Source: Asterias rubens
Taxonomy: Eukaryota > Echinodermata > Asteroidea > Forcipulatida > Asteriidae
Length of the DNA stretch: 64,000 bases
Assembly (NCBI RefSeq): GCF_902459465.1
Contig: NC_047066.1
Location: forward strand, 15,875,047-15,939,046
Direction of reading: 5' to 3'
The notes below the pieces were generated by a model. The model made no database searches. It was not told the DNA's origin and saw only the letters and a list, made by a program, of their open reading frames with translations. A program made the position numbers and the translations under genes. Below, one piece after another: positions 1 to 12,700 of this stretch (positions within the stretch are counted from its first letter, which is position 1; every line of letters starts with the position of its first letter).

Positions 1-1479
1 ATTTGTTTACAAACACTTTTATTTTAAATTTCCATCCTTTAATTTTTTTCTTCAAATATCTAAATTGGTAATATTAACTTTATAACACACTTGGTATTTT
101 CATGGCCCCTTAAAAACACTTACATTGCAGTTTACTTCACTCAATTATTATCTACCCTTGTTTGCCTCAGGTATTGTTCATGTTGACTGTACTGAGGCGG
201 TTAACTACAACCCTCTAGATCTTTGCAATTGCAACCCTTGGTATTATTTAAATCTTTGCATTATGAAGTATTATTGTATGATTTAAGTAACCAGAATAAA
301 TGAAGCTTTAAACTCTTCAAGACAGTGGAAATGGACGTTTGGACAGTGTTATTGTTTGTATTGTATTGTATTATTCTACTTTCTCTGAGAATTGTAGCCT
401 ACAACCGCAGGACGCCACGCACAGGCATATTAAGAAGCATTTGCGATACCTTCGCTTGCGTCACAGTTCACTCTGCAATTAACATTTATCTTTTCATCGC
501 CAATTTACGTGTCATCAGTCAAAAATGGCCTCAAGAGCATGAAGACACACATACACACACACAGCCTTTAGTCAATTCAGAAGATGGTCAATGAGCTCTC
601 CTGCAGCAAAAGAAGTAGGATGTGGTTGGTCGAGTCCACAAAACAACAGTACAGATCACATCTTTGGAGTGAACACAGAACTGGGAGAATAACTGCTTCC
701 AATATGAGTCCTGTCACGAAGCATGTTGATGCACAAGTAATTATCTGAAAGATAAAGCAGACAAAAACTAAGGGAATAAATGAGTGGTTACAAGTTCTTA
801 AAAAGGCGTTTAAAACAGGCAGGGTCGTGGTCGTTCAGCCCTTGTTTCCTCTTTTACGTATCTTATTTGATGACCTGACATGTGTTGCATTTTAATGACT
901 GAGACAGTTTTCGGATGCATTGTGTGGTGTGTGCGTAGTTAGTCTTGGTGCAAGACGTTTCTTGTTTTGCTTTCACACCCAGCGCGGCCAACTCACAAAC
1001 ATCACCCGTATCGGTGAAACATCTAGCACCAAGACCAGCACATATTATGCATCTAAACATATCAAAAACAACCGGTTATAAAGATCTCCAGCTGGTCTTT
1101 ATCACTCGTTAACTTTAAACACCCTGACCCCACGTGAAGCGCTCTCCACCACAACTTAACAGGAATGCAGATAGCGAAACTGATTGAGGCATTTATGAAT
1201 GATCTTTTGCCTTGTAAATCATAACCAAACACTCTGCCCTGAAAGTCAATCATGACTAATATGATTATGAGCTAATTAATGAGCAGTATCATTATCAGAA
1301 TATTGATATTATATTCTGAATATAATATCAATATCTGTCATCTCTAAAAAATGTTGAGGAATATATAATTGAATAGGCCTATGTATGTTTCTTTTTTAGT
1401 TTCTACCACAAATCACACATAAATCTAGCCTATACAATACTCAAATTGTAGCCTACAGTTTGTTGGGTTTGACATGCTT

Positions 1480-1518
1480 GATGATTTAATCATGACCCGG
1501 TCATGATTAAATCATAAA
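1480..1518. repeat. Near-perfect palindrome in duplicated segment
   Basis: The arms begin ATGATTTAATCATGACC and meet around a single C, followed by the reverse complement. The palindrome is kept, and slightly longer, in the second copy at about 50618-50656. Confidence 0.85.
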
Positions 1519-1867
1519 CAAGCTTTATTGATATTTTATTAAACTATTTTGTGTTCAATCAAAGTCAAAAGAACATGCATGGACCTACCTACCTACACGT
1601 ATGTACATACATGTACAGTCCCTCGTTCTTCCGTTGAGTCGCAAAGCACACACTGGTCCGATGGCATTATTGTCGTAGTTTTTTATATTAATATTACACA
1701 TCTGGACTTGGCTAAATAAAGCATGGAGGTACACACATTCGTGGGTGAAACTGGCTTCCGCCACAGAAGCATGACCGTCCACCAAGAACAATGTCAATGT
1801 TTACAAACTTATTGTTTACAAAAAAACTTTGTAGAACACGTTATTTACGTGACGACCGTATAACTGG

Positions 1868-1934
1868 AGGTGCAAAATATTTCCCACAATCCTTTGCGGG
1901 ACGTCGGATTTTTGCTATCTGCAATAAGGTCTAT
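1868..1934 (-). repeat. Dispersed promoter-like module, copy A
   Basis: On the minus strand this reads ATAGACCTTATTGCAGATAG, then a GCAAAGGATTGTGGGAAA block, then TTTTGCACCTC. The same order of blocks occurs at 43364-43440 on the plus strand and, by duplication, at 50994-51070 on the minus strand. A regulatory role is a guess. Confidence 0.35.
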
Positions 1935-3594
1935 TATTTAAAAAATATATAGTGCCCGATCCGGTACTATTAAACAAAACACGCGTGCGGGATCACTAGA
2001 TTATTAGTTCAACCCACGCGACCGTGTTACAGAATACAGAACAAGTAAGAGGTGTGTTATAATGTGTTTTATAACACACCTCGGTCTTACATGTGAAAAG
2101 AACAGAAACTTGGAAAAGAAACGAAGTTTTGTAGTTGCAGTTCATGGTTCACGTCAAGAGAGGGCGCTGTAACCAGGCACTATTTTCAAAGACTAGTGCC
2201 CGGCGGCAAAACACGCGCGCGCGATCACTAATAAGACTGCATTAGTTCACCCCACGTGACTGTGTTTCAGCCAGCCAGAGTACAGAACAAGCAAGAGCTG
2301 TATTATAATAAAGTATAGTAAGTAGTAGTAATGTATTAGTACATTTTCCAAATAACAAATCAAAACACCACGAGTCCTAAAAAGTGTTTAACCAAAGGCA
2401 TTTTTAGACAAATCAGAGGCTCCCCAATAAGCTAGGGGTGTTTGGGGAAACACAGCAGAGAAAACACAGTGAAAACAATGTGAAACCCCTATTCTGCTAG
2501 TTAGTTGAGAATTTACTCTGTCAAAATAAGATGAATGGAGGGAAGTGGCATTTCACTCCATTGGACTGAGATTTTCATAGTGTTTGGATCGCCAATGGTG
2601 TGAAAAAAACCCTTCATAGCACGGAGTTGGGATGGTTTTGCAATCTAACAGGTAATAAAAGTAGGTTTTTTTAACAGCACCCTCTCGTGATTATTGTTTT
2701 ATTCATTTTGCATGAAACCTCTAGACTGGTCCTTTGTCTCTATCCGCAAGGATCAAAACATTGATTTTCATTGTATACCAGTGATTTCATTTGATACATT
2801 TGATACAACGATTTCATTAGATAACGCGTAGGGTTATCAGCTCTATGATTGGTCCGAGGTGATGTGGGTGCAGCTGACAAACATCACATGGAACCAATAA
2901 AACACAGCCATGGAAAGCTTGCACTTGGTCGTCTGCATGCAGTCAGCATTTTGTATTTATGTTCCGTACAAGTACTTGCATGTTCTCCTATGTGCACGCA
3001 CAATTTGACTCGTTGAATGTAGGTTTGACGGGGATTGACGTAGGTTCAACGGTTAAAACGATAATGCATGCGGGACATCTTTTTATCAAGTGCATACGTG
3101 CAAAGCAGCCTTTAAAATGATAATACATCACTGGACCTTGTGAACCGTACAGCCTATTAATTTTAAACTTACACAAAACAAATGAAAGAGCGCCCTCACC
3201 CTAAAACATAACAACTAAATTTCGCCCCAAAAAGATACGTCATTTCTCACGCTAATAAGGGCCGAACGGCAGAACCGTTAATATGTATGAATGAACAATA
3301 ATAATAGAATTAGAAGGAAAAAATTGTCGGAGGTTAACTACAGTAAGTCAATGATTTTAGTCAGGCATACAACAAAAGTATTGAATGTTAGGCTTATTGT
3401 TAGAATAACGCACTGGACCATGGTCACGGAAGGGTGACAATGGTATGGGATTTATCATTGGGAAAGTAATATACGTGTGACTATAACTTTGGCAGCCTGA
3501 AGCGTATAAGTGCGTAATAAAGCCAAGAGAACTAGATTTATAAAACAAGGGGGGATTTTAATCTATGCAATAGCGTGATTGAAGATCTTGCATT
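1935..3594. other. No gene seen; two related direct repeats
   Basis: 1951-2050 and 2193-2290 are diverged copies of one segment (AGTGCCCG...CACGCG...GATCACTA...ACAGAACAAG). The rest, up to the GH3 start codon, shows no coding signal, no clear TATA box and no recognised repeat. Confidence 0.5.
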
Positions 3595-3706
3595 ATGAAC
3601 TGGGCATCTCGTTGCAGATTGTGGATTGCATTCTTCTTGCTTTTAATGAGCTTTCTGTCAGATTTCATCTTTGACTTGAAGTCAACACCAGTAGTGATAT
3701 GCGTAG
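3595..3706 (+). CDS. GH3 exon 1: start codon and first membrane segment
   Basis: The ATG has A at -3. 37 codons include LWIAFFLLLMSFL. The exon ends at AG|GTAAGT with one base left over; that G plus GA from exon 2 makes Gly38. Exon 2 then supplies the second hydrophobic run. Confidence 0.75.
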
Positions 3707-6700
3707 GTAAGTCCTTCAAAACCATTGATACAAATGCAACTCGTAAAAAGCAAAGAGAAATATATTCGAGATTTAAACTATTTCGAGCATTGCTGGCTTT
3801 ACCCTGGCCCGAATTTCATGGAGCTTCTTTACTCGAAAAGATTGCTTAACAATGATTGTCTGCTAAACAAAAGTGTGTAGGATACCAGCCACAAATTGTA
3901 CACATGCTATGGTGTATTTGCTGTTAACGTTATTTCGGTAGGTACAACTAGGTAGGTAAACAAGTATGTTGTCTGACATGGAATGAGCAATGTAGAACCT
4001 GAGTGCGACTAGAACTATATGATGTGGTAGTTACGTGTGATTTTAATTGCTAGCCTGAGGCAACTCGCAATACTTGCGACTACTCTTTTTGGCACTAGCC
4101 GGGCTCTGATGAACATCTCAAATGTAATGATTGTTTGCTTTTTTTATTAATTTTTCAGGATTGTTGATTGTTCTGCTGTCCATATCTCTTGGTGTTGCCT
4201 TGCACATAAGTCTGGTACCCTGCTCTGAGACTCATACTCTTCGAAGTCTTCTTATTTGTTATGTATGTAATGTGTACGATGCGATTTGGGTACGATATGT
4301 CTTTATGCCAAAGATGACCAAGCTATGGAAGAGCCCCCGAGAAGCACAGGAATCCCTGCTACGAGATTTAATCAAACGAGACGCACGAACGGAATATGGC
4401 AGAGAGCATCGTCTGGAAGAAATCCTATCCTTGAAGGAGTTACAGAAAAAGCATCCACTGACTGACTACGACCACTACCGGAAGTATGTTCAGAGACTGG
4501 CTGACGGAGAACCGAACGTCTTTGTTGGAGAAACTTTAGTCCGTTTTGGTTGCACATCTGGTACTACAGGACCAAGCAAGGTGATACCATTCGTCCAATC
4601 ACAACTTAACATGGTTAACTTTTGCATCTTCATCGCCAGGCGTTGTGTTGCGGGGGAGTATCTCGAGTGCCCAAGTCCTGCACAGAGATACATTATTTGT
4701 ATTTCAAAAGACAATTCGATGAAATCAAAATCTGAAGTGAAATTCGGACGTGCAATCCAGGTTCCTGATAAAGGCCATAAATTCTTCAGCATGCAGAACA
4801 CCCCAAAGGCTGGATTTGAAATCCAGACCGACTTTGAACTGGTGTACGTTCATCTCTTGTTTGGCTTATTGGACAGCAATCTAGGCGCTATCTACACGGT
4901 GTTCACTTTTCAGCTTGTAAGAGTAATAACCGTTCTTAGAGAAAACTGGAAAATGTTGGTGGATGATATACAAACAGGAAGAGTGAATCTTGATTTAAAT
5001 ATACCTCCAAGCATCTTAGAAAGTCTCAATTCTTCATTGACACCCAACCCACAGCGAGCTGATGAACTAACGGTGGAGTTCTCCAAGGGATTCCGGGGAA
5101 TATTTGCCAGAGTCTGGCCAAACCTCAAACTAATTGTGTCGGCTGAGCAAGGAGATCACTTGCATAAAATTAAAGCCTCGGGACAAACGGAAGGTAAGAT
5201 ATCATGATATATAAACTGGCAAACATGTAAAGTTTGAGATCGATCGGCCATCTGGGTCACGAGAAAATAGTGAAAACAGGTTACACATTTTGGCATTACA
5301 TCGTACAAACAAAGACTAAAACGATCACACTGAGCGATAAACACCAGACGGGAAATTAGTTTATTCGTTTCTCATCAAATAACAATTTTTATTTGAAAAA
5401 TTTAAATATATTTGTCTGAAATATCAAATCAGACATTTCAGGCGGAAATATTTCAAGGGATGTTTTCTACTACCATCATCATTAGACCGTTTAAGTTGTA
5501 TTTTGTGAATTTAGACGAGTTTTGTTTTTTAACCAATTATTCTGTAATGCTTGTTTAGGTTTCTTTGAACTCAAGTCAGCTCCTTATGAATATGCATTAA
5601 CCGCAAGTGCGTGATGATACTAATAACTAACTGAAAGAAGAAACCTTGTCAGCACATGCCGACATATTTTAATATTCTTTGTTGTCTTAAAGACCTGCTT
5701 GAACGAAAATGTCACGTCGTGAACTTTGCTGAATTTCATTTGAAGTGTGTTCAATCAATAAGAAATCAAGTCATATGACTATAAATAAATTGTAATTGTG
5801 TAAAAAAACAATCATTTTGACATTTTATGAAAGATTAGCGAAAAGCTCCGCTACGTAATCACTCATGTTACGTCATAGTCGGGAGCTCCAATTTGTATAG
5901 CCGCTTTGTTGTTGCGTGGAGGTATAAAAATAATAAAATCTCAGACATTACGTCAAAGCATTGTCATGTTGAAGTGCGCCTTCAACGGCAGAAGTGTTTT
6001 TAGCTGTCAAAACAAATCAGAATTACATTTCAATGGTGAACAAACGCATTATAAACAAATTAAAATTGCATTTCCGTTTAAACAAATCCGCTCAAGTAGC
6101 TGTTTAACAACATTGCACGAATTGGTCAATCCATATACAATGATATCCTAAGCAAGACCAAGCCACACGTCCCAGAGGGAGTGTCAATCAACATGAGACC
6201 TTGTTTTTATTAGAAGGGGCAGACCAAAACTTTGTCAGCATCCTTTGTGTATAGAATAGGTCTGTTATTTTGTCAATTAACCCAGCAACACTTGGACTAC
6301 ATACGACATACTTCATAAATAAAGACATCTTTGAGAAAATGCTGTAGACAAACCCATTCGACCCGTGGAAATGATCAAACAACATTTGCTGAACACTTAA
6401 CGCAGGTACGTTTAGTCCCCACATCAAGAATATCCCTCGCGAGTACGTGGCCGCCCCGTGTTGATGAAAAGTACAAAAACACGACTTGTCCCAAAAGGAC
6501 ACAAGCATTATAAACTCGGTCATCGAAACTTGAACGTCAGGCCTACACAGCCCTGAGAAAAATCTGTAGAAGTCAATACACATCCATTTCACAACTCCTC
6601 CGTTGTATTTCTCTTTTTTTTTACCACAGGCATTCCGATACTTTCAGCGGAGTACGGAAGTACAGAAGGAGAGTTCGCTTTAAATCTCCATCCACCAAAC

Positions 6701-9700
6701 ATTCAATATGTCCTGCTACTAGACCAAGCTGTCTATGAATTCATTCCAGAAAATCACAGGTAAGCTAATTGATACTTAGCTTCACTTCTCATGCAAAATA
6801 GGGTAGCTCTTATTAATGTTATGCCAAAATGAGGTTTAGACATGTTTGGTAATTTCAAAGACCAGTATTCTCACTTGATGCATCCAAACATTGTGCATAA
6901 AATACCAAACCTGTGAACATTTGGGTTCAACTGGTCATCGAATATGCATTACCATGGCGCTTGCATTATGTGAGATGTCATAAATGTTGCAATACATACA
7001 TCATCAGCCCCTGCAGTGAGAGACGGTTATTAGAGTGCCTAGTAATTCAATGCCTGCTTAGGGTTATCTGCACATGAGTTTAAAGAAAACAAGCAAGCTC
7101 TTTAGTAAGACTCAATTCACAATGATACCGTGCACAACAACCGAAAAAGCATCGAAAGGAACTAGCACTGAGTCGTTTGTTTACCCTGAAAACTCATTAC
7201 AAATGCCATGCCTCTGCCTGCTCACATTGAAGCACTTATCTGCAAAGCCTTGGCAAAGTCACCTACTCATCAAAACACACATTTCAGTGACAGAAGCTTT
7301 ATCTTGACAAAATACCACTTCCAGGTGACTTTAATGTGACGTCATTGCCATTCTGCGTCGATACCAATCATTAATATCACCCAAAATGAAGTTCCAAAGA
7401 CGACAAAAATGTGCTTTTCTCGTTAGTGTCGCAACGTGTAGTCGTCTTCAACTTCAGTCAATCATTAATAATGTGTTGTGAACATTGTTAGTTACGACTG
7501 TGTTAACAACTACATGTACATTTTGTTACATTTATTTGTTTTGCATGGTTTGTACTTGATTCTCCATTTATTATTCAATTGAAGAGCCGAGAAGCAGCCA
7601 GACACTCTCTTGGTTGACGAAGTTGAGCAAGGGGAACGATATGAACTCGTCATCACAGCTAGGTGTGGACTATTTCGATTCCGCATGGGAGACATGATCC
7701 AAGTGGTAGGCTTTCACGAGCAATGTCCCATTATAACGATCAAAGAAAGGTAAGTACGATAATCTACTAGTCTATGTGATGGATGAACAGAATCGACTGG
7801 ATGCCCAAGTGAGGTTACACACTGTTTATTTATCATCCTTCGCAACAAAAGATAAGTGTTTTTTTTGTGCGGATTCGACATTAAAAAACCACGGTCGCAA
7901 CTCCCTTAATTGCTTCCTTAAAGCCATTATACACTTTTGGAACAGAAAAAAATAATAAAAGTTCACAGATTTACACATAACTTACAGGGCTTACAGAAGG
8001 TAATGGTGAAAGACTTTCTTGAAATATTATTCCATGAAATGCTTTACTTTTTGAGAAAACATTAAAACAATTGTCAATTCTCGATAGCGAGAATTACGGA
8101 TTTACTGTAAACACATGTCATGATACGGCGAAACGTGCGGAAACAACGGTTGGTTTTCTCCGTTATTTTCTCCCGACTCCGATGATCAATCGAGCCTAAA
8201 TTTTCACAGGTTTGTTATTTTATATATAAATTGTGATATACGAAGTGTCGGCCTTTGGAAAATACTGTTTACCAACACTACTTTAAGTGTAGTCCAAATT
8301 CCTTAACAAACTGAAATGTCGTTGTTTGTTTTGTAGGGTCAGTGACGTATTTAACATGTGTAATGAACGTGTTGGTTTACCTTTGGTTGCGGACGCGATT
8401 GAACGAACTGTAGCCAACTGTCAAGAGAAGACGCTTTTTAACTGGACTTGTTCAGAGGGTACATTACTGGCTGATGAAACAAATGGTAAAGATTAATGAC
8501 GATTGTTTTAATGGAATGCATTCCGATATGTACACAATGTGTAATTTCTACTCAAGCGACATCGTAAGGCCCTCAAAACAGTCACTCAATTTTACTTGTT
8601 TCTGTCTTTTGCGCTTAAAGACACTGGACACTAATTGGTATGTCAAATACCAGTCTTCTCACTTGGTGTATCTCCACATATGCATAAAATGACAAGCCTG
8701 TGAAAATTTGAGCTCAGTTCGAAGTTACGAGATAATAATGAAAGAAAAACACCCTTGTCACACGAAGTTGTGTGCATTACGATGGTTGATTTCGTGACCT
8801 CAAGTTCTAAAACTGAGGTCTCGAAATCATATTCATGGAAAATTACTTCTTTCTCGAAAACTATGTCACTTCAGAGAGAGCCGTTTCTCACAATGTTTTA
8901 TACCATCAACCTCTCCCCATTACTCGTCACCAAGTAAGGTTTTTGCTAATAATTATTTTGAGTAATTACTAATAGTGTCCACTGCCTTTAATAGCTGGAC
9001 TAATGTGTATCACTATTGTTCTTTGTGTAATATTGACTTTTTAAAATGTATTTATTTGGGATATCTCTTTGTGAAAAATCAGAATTTTTGAGCAATTAGA
9101 TTTCGCATCTATTTATTCTGATCACTTCAAACTCCCTTATTTCATACATTTACAATTTGTCAGTCTGTATTCTGGAAGTGAAATCCACGATATCTTGTTT
9201 TTCAACACATAGGAGAGTTACACATGCGGTACATCTTGTTTCTTGAGTTCGATTCTCACTGCGGCAACGATTTGACCGAGGAGCAAATGTGTACCGTAAG
9301 TTTACAAATGGTTTGTCCTTCATTAAAAACATAGTGTTGTAGCCTTTACTGATTCTAAACTCATTTCTTAACTAGGGGTGCAGTTTAAGCCAACGGTAGT
9401 CTTTTGGTGACACTAAGCATCAGACTTACCAGGTAAATTCATTGTTACTCAGAAATACGTTAACAATGTAAACCGACCTGAAGTCTGCTGCCACCTAGCG
9501 TTACAAAACCTCCAATTGCTAATCATTATATGATTAATGTTTGACAGTTCAACAAACTCTTAATTACGAAAACTTAAACTCTCCAGGGACATGTACGGAA
9601 TGTACCAGCACGTGTACTGCAGCTGAAGTAAGGGTGACTTTTCTTGTTAAATAATACAAAAAGTGTAAAGTTGACTCATATTAGGCTTTGAATCTTTGTA

Positions 9701-12700
9701 TGGTTGAAGTTTAACGAGGTTTGTGCTAACACTATGTGCATATCTCTATCTTGAGATATCGACGTGAGAGTATGGAGCGATTATGTACAAGCATTAATAA
9801 TTAACCCGTTATAGGGTTAAACAATCTAATGTTTTGGTTTGGTTTAGGTTTTGATCTTGATGTGGTTTGGGTTTGGTTTGGTTTTGTTTGGTTTTGGTGA
9901 TGGTGATTTTTTGATTTTTGTGTCGGTTTGGTTTTGGTTCGGTTTGGTTTTGGTTTTGACTTGGTTTGGTTTTGGTTTTGACTTGGTTTGGTTTTGTTTT
10001 GAATTTTGGTTGGTTTTAATAAGCCAGCTTGAAATCAGGAGTAGTTTTGGGTAAGAGTTAGCTAAAGTCCCTCAACTTATAGTTACTGGGGGCTTTTGGG
10101 TTTTGTCAATGGGGAAATAACTTGAGCAAATTTGCAAGACTTTGATGTAATTAAAGGCAGTGGACACTATTGGTAATTGTCAACGACTAGCCTTCACAGT
10201 TGGTGTATCTCAACATATGCATGAAATAACAAACCTGGGAAAATTTGAGCTCAATCGGTAATCGAACTTGCGAGATAATAATGAAGGAAAAAAACACCCT
10301 TGTCACACGAAGTTGTGTGCGTTTAGATGGTTGATTTCGAGACCCCAAGTTCTAAACTTGAGGTCTTGAAATCAAATTCGTGGAAAATTACTTCTTTGTC
10401 GAAAACTATGGCACTTCAGAGGGAGGCGTTTCTCACAATGTTTTATACCATCAACCTCTCCTCATTACTCGTCACCAAGAAAGGTTTTATGCTAATAAAT
10501 ATTTTGAGTAATTACCAATAGTGTCCACTGCCTTTAATACAGCCTGTAAACAACCTCGATATTGGACGCTATTTACATTGGTAACGAGCAATGGAGAGTT
10601 TTTGATAGTATAACACATTGTGAAAAACGGCTCCCTCTGAAGCAACTTGATTTTTTTCGAGAAACAAGTAAACATGTAAATATTTATCTATGTATTTTTT
10701 GGGGAAGGGGCGGGTGCGGGGGCACACCATACACGTGACAGAGCTAAATTTGGCAATGCAAACCAAACAATCTCACCACAATCATGCAATGTTTGTTTGA
10801 AGACTTGACACAATCTCTAAGTTCACTGCAGTGACACAGACTCTACTGGACTGTATCTTAAAAACTTTTCAAATAAACGACCCCTTTTGTCCTTATATAT
10901 GTTGTATTGATCAATGTTGTCGGTCTCGAGACCAGGTACCAATTTCATGGCTCTGCTTACCGTAAGCACAAAATCGGCGCTTACGGAAGCACAAAATCGG
11001 CGCTTACGGAAGCAGGGAATTCTGTGCTTACGGCAAGCGTATTTCACGGGTTAGCGGCGAATTTCCCTTTCTGCGTGTGCGTACTCCACGTTTCAGACAT
11101 TCTACGCTTACAAGGCTAGTGCGAAAATTCGGCGCTTGCAGGTGACCGGGGAATTATGATCGTAAGCGCAGAATTCGGCGGTAAGCAAAGCCATGAAATT
11201 GGGCCCGGTTTCCCCCTTTGACCTACTGGTGTTGGTCTTGGTCTCGGGTGTACCGGTCTTAACTACCACACTGGTATTGATTAGACAATTAAAAAATATC
11301 TTAAAAGTATGATGGAACCGCCAATAAAAACAATCACCTTTTCCCCTCAAAAGAAATATTGACCCTGTGCCGGTGAATTCTTTATTACATTCACGCTTAA
11401 AGAAACATGTTGCCTTGGATCGGTCGAGTTGGTCTTTGACAAGCTTTGGAACCGTTTGTTATGAAATGCATATGGTTAGAAAGATATTTTAAAAGAAGAA
11501 TATTGATCCACACAAGCATCACTCGAAACTGCACGGTTTTCCTGTTACGTCGCGAACTAACAAGGTCGGCAATTATATGGAGTCAAAATTTCACAAAATG
11601 GCTGACCGCGTTTCTTCGCGACGTAACAGGAAAACCGTGCAATTTCGAGACATGTTTGTGTGGAACATTATATTCTACTTTTAAATCATCTTTTAACCAA
11701 ATGCATTTCATAACAAATGTTTTCAATCGCTTTTCAAATACCAATTCGTCCGGTCCAAGGCAACGCGTTCCTTTTAAATTGATTATGCCTTGATTGACTA
11801 TCACAATATTATTCAAAGATTCCCCTTGTACTTAATTGAAATCAATAATTTCTTCTTATACACTTATTTTCTATACAAATTCTACTCACCCTGACTGCCA
11901 TTTATTCGGAAGGTTTGTTCATTGATCTTTGATCTGGTGTGCAATGATGTAGTAGGCATGGATAGGGGTTGTATCAGTATCATTATCATCATCGTCTCCA
12001 TAGTTGATAGTGTTATGGGCGGCGGTTCAGCCATCCCGCCCAAGGGATCGAAACTCAAACAATAAAATACAATTTAGACGTTTGTTCTTACACGTATCAA
12101 TCAAGTCGAGCGCCATGTAGAAGCTCGAGCCTGCCTGTCTCGTTTCAGGTAATCTTTGAAGGAGAGGCATTTTTTCCCACGAGAAGCTTTGAACGTATAT
12201 ATATCCACATCCACATTGGTGTTTTATTTTGCAAAACTCAACTTACAAAATACACATGTGAACAGTAGTGAACCCAAATACACTGTCGACTCGGTGGCAC
12301 ACCCGAAGGAAACAGACCACGGGTGAATGTTGAATGGGTCTTTACACCATAGAGAAAGGACCACGGAAGGAGTTCGAACTTCCTTACTTCAGAGGAAACA
12401 CGTTCGTCGCCGCTAATCCGTTGCAGTCTTATGCTAATCTTATTGTGATTGCTGGCATAAACCTACACTTTGCGGGCAGCCAATTGTCCACTGTGGAGAA
12501 GCGCACTGTATTGTGGATAACCGGCGAGCGCAGAACCCCAATAATGAATGAAAGAGTGGCAGGAAAGGAATAGTCTATAAGCTTATACCATAGATAAATG
12601 ACCAAAGTCTTTGTTTGAAGTTTGGTAACGTTGGGAAACATCATGGCATACATCACGGAAGAAAATGCAATATTTCTTTAGCATGCGAGGTCCTGCAATT

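Larger units (their letters stand above)
1..1934. repeat. Segmental duplication, copy 1 (empty-site copy)
   Basis: Almost the whole stretch recurs at 45638-51072 with scattered substitutions and small indels; the match probably continues left of the window. Copy 1 lacks the 3.5 kb element that interrupts copy 2, so it reads straight through the junction near 430 (CAGGCATATTAAG). It holds one short open frame (325-594, 89 codons, hydrophobic start) that is broken in copy 2, so I do not call it a gene. The match ends at CAATAAGGTCTAT. Confidence 0.9.

Noticed and set aside
325..594. 89-codon open frame with a hydrophobic start in the duplicated segment
   Set aside because: The second copy is broken by the transposon and there is no domain likeness or splice context; most likely chance.
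6188..6592. 134-codon minus-strand frame in GH3 intron 2
   Set aside because: No family likeness and it lies within an intron opposite to clear exons.
12334..12656. Open frames on both strands at 12.3-12.7 kb
   Set aside because: They start inside the terminal inverted repeat of a 560 base element and match no family.
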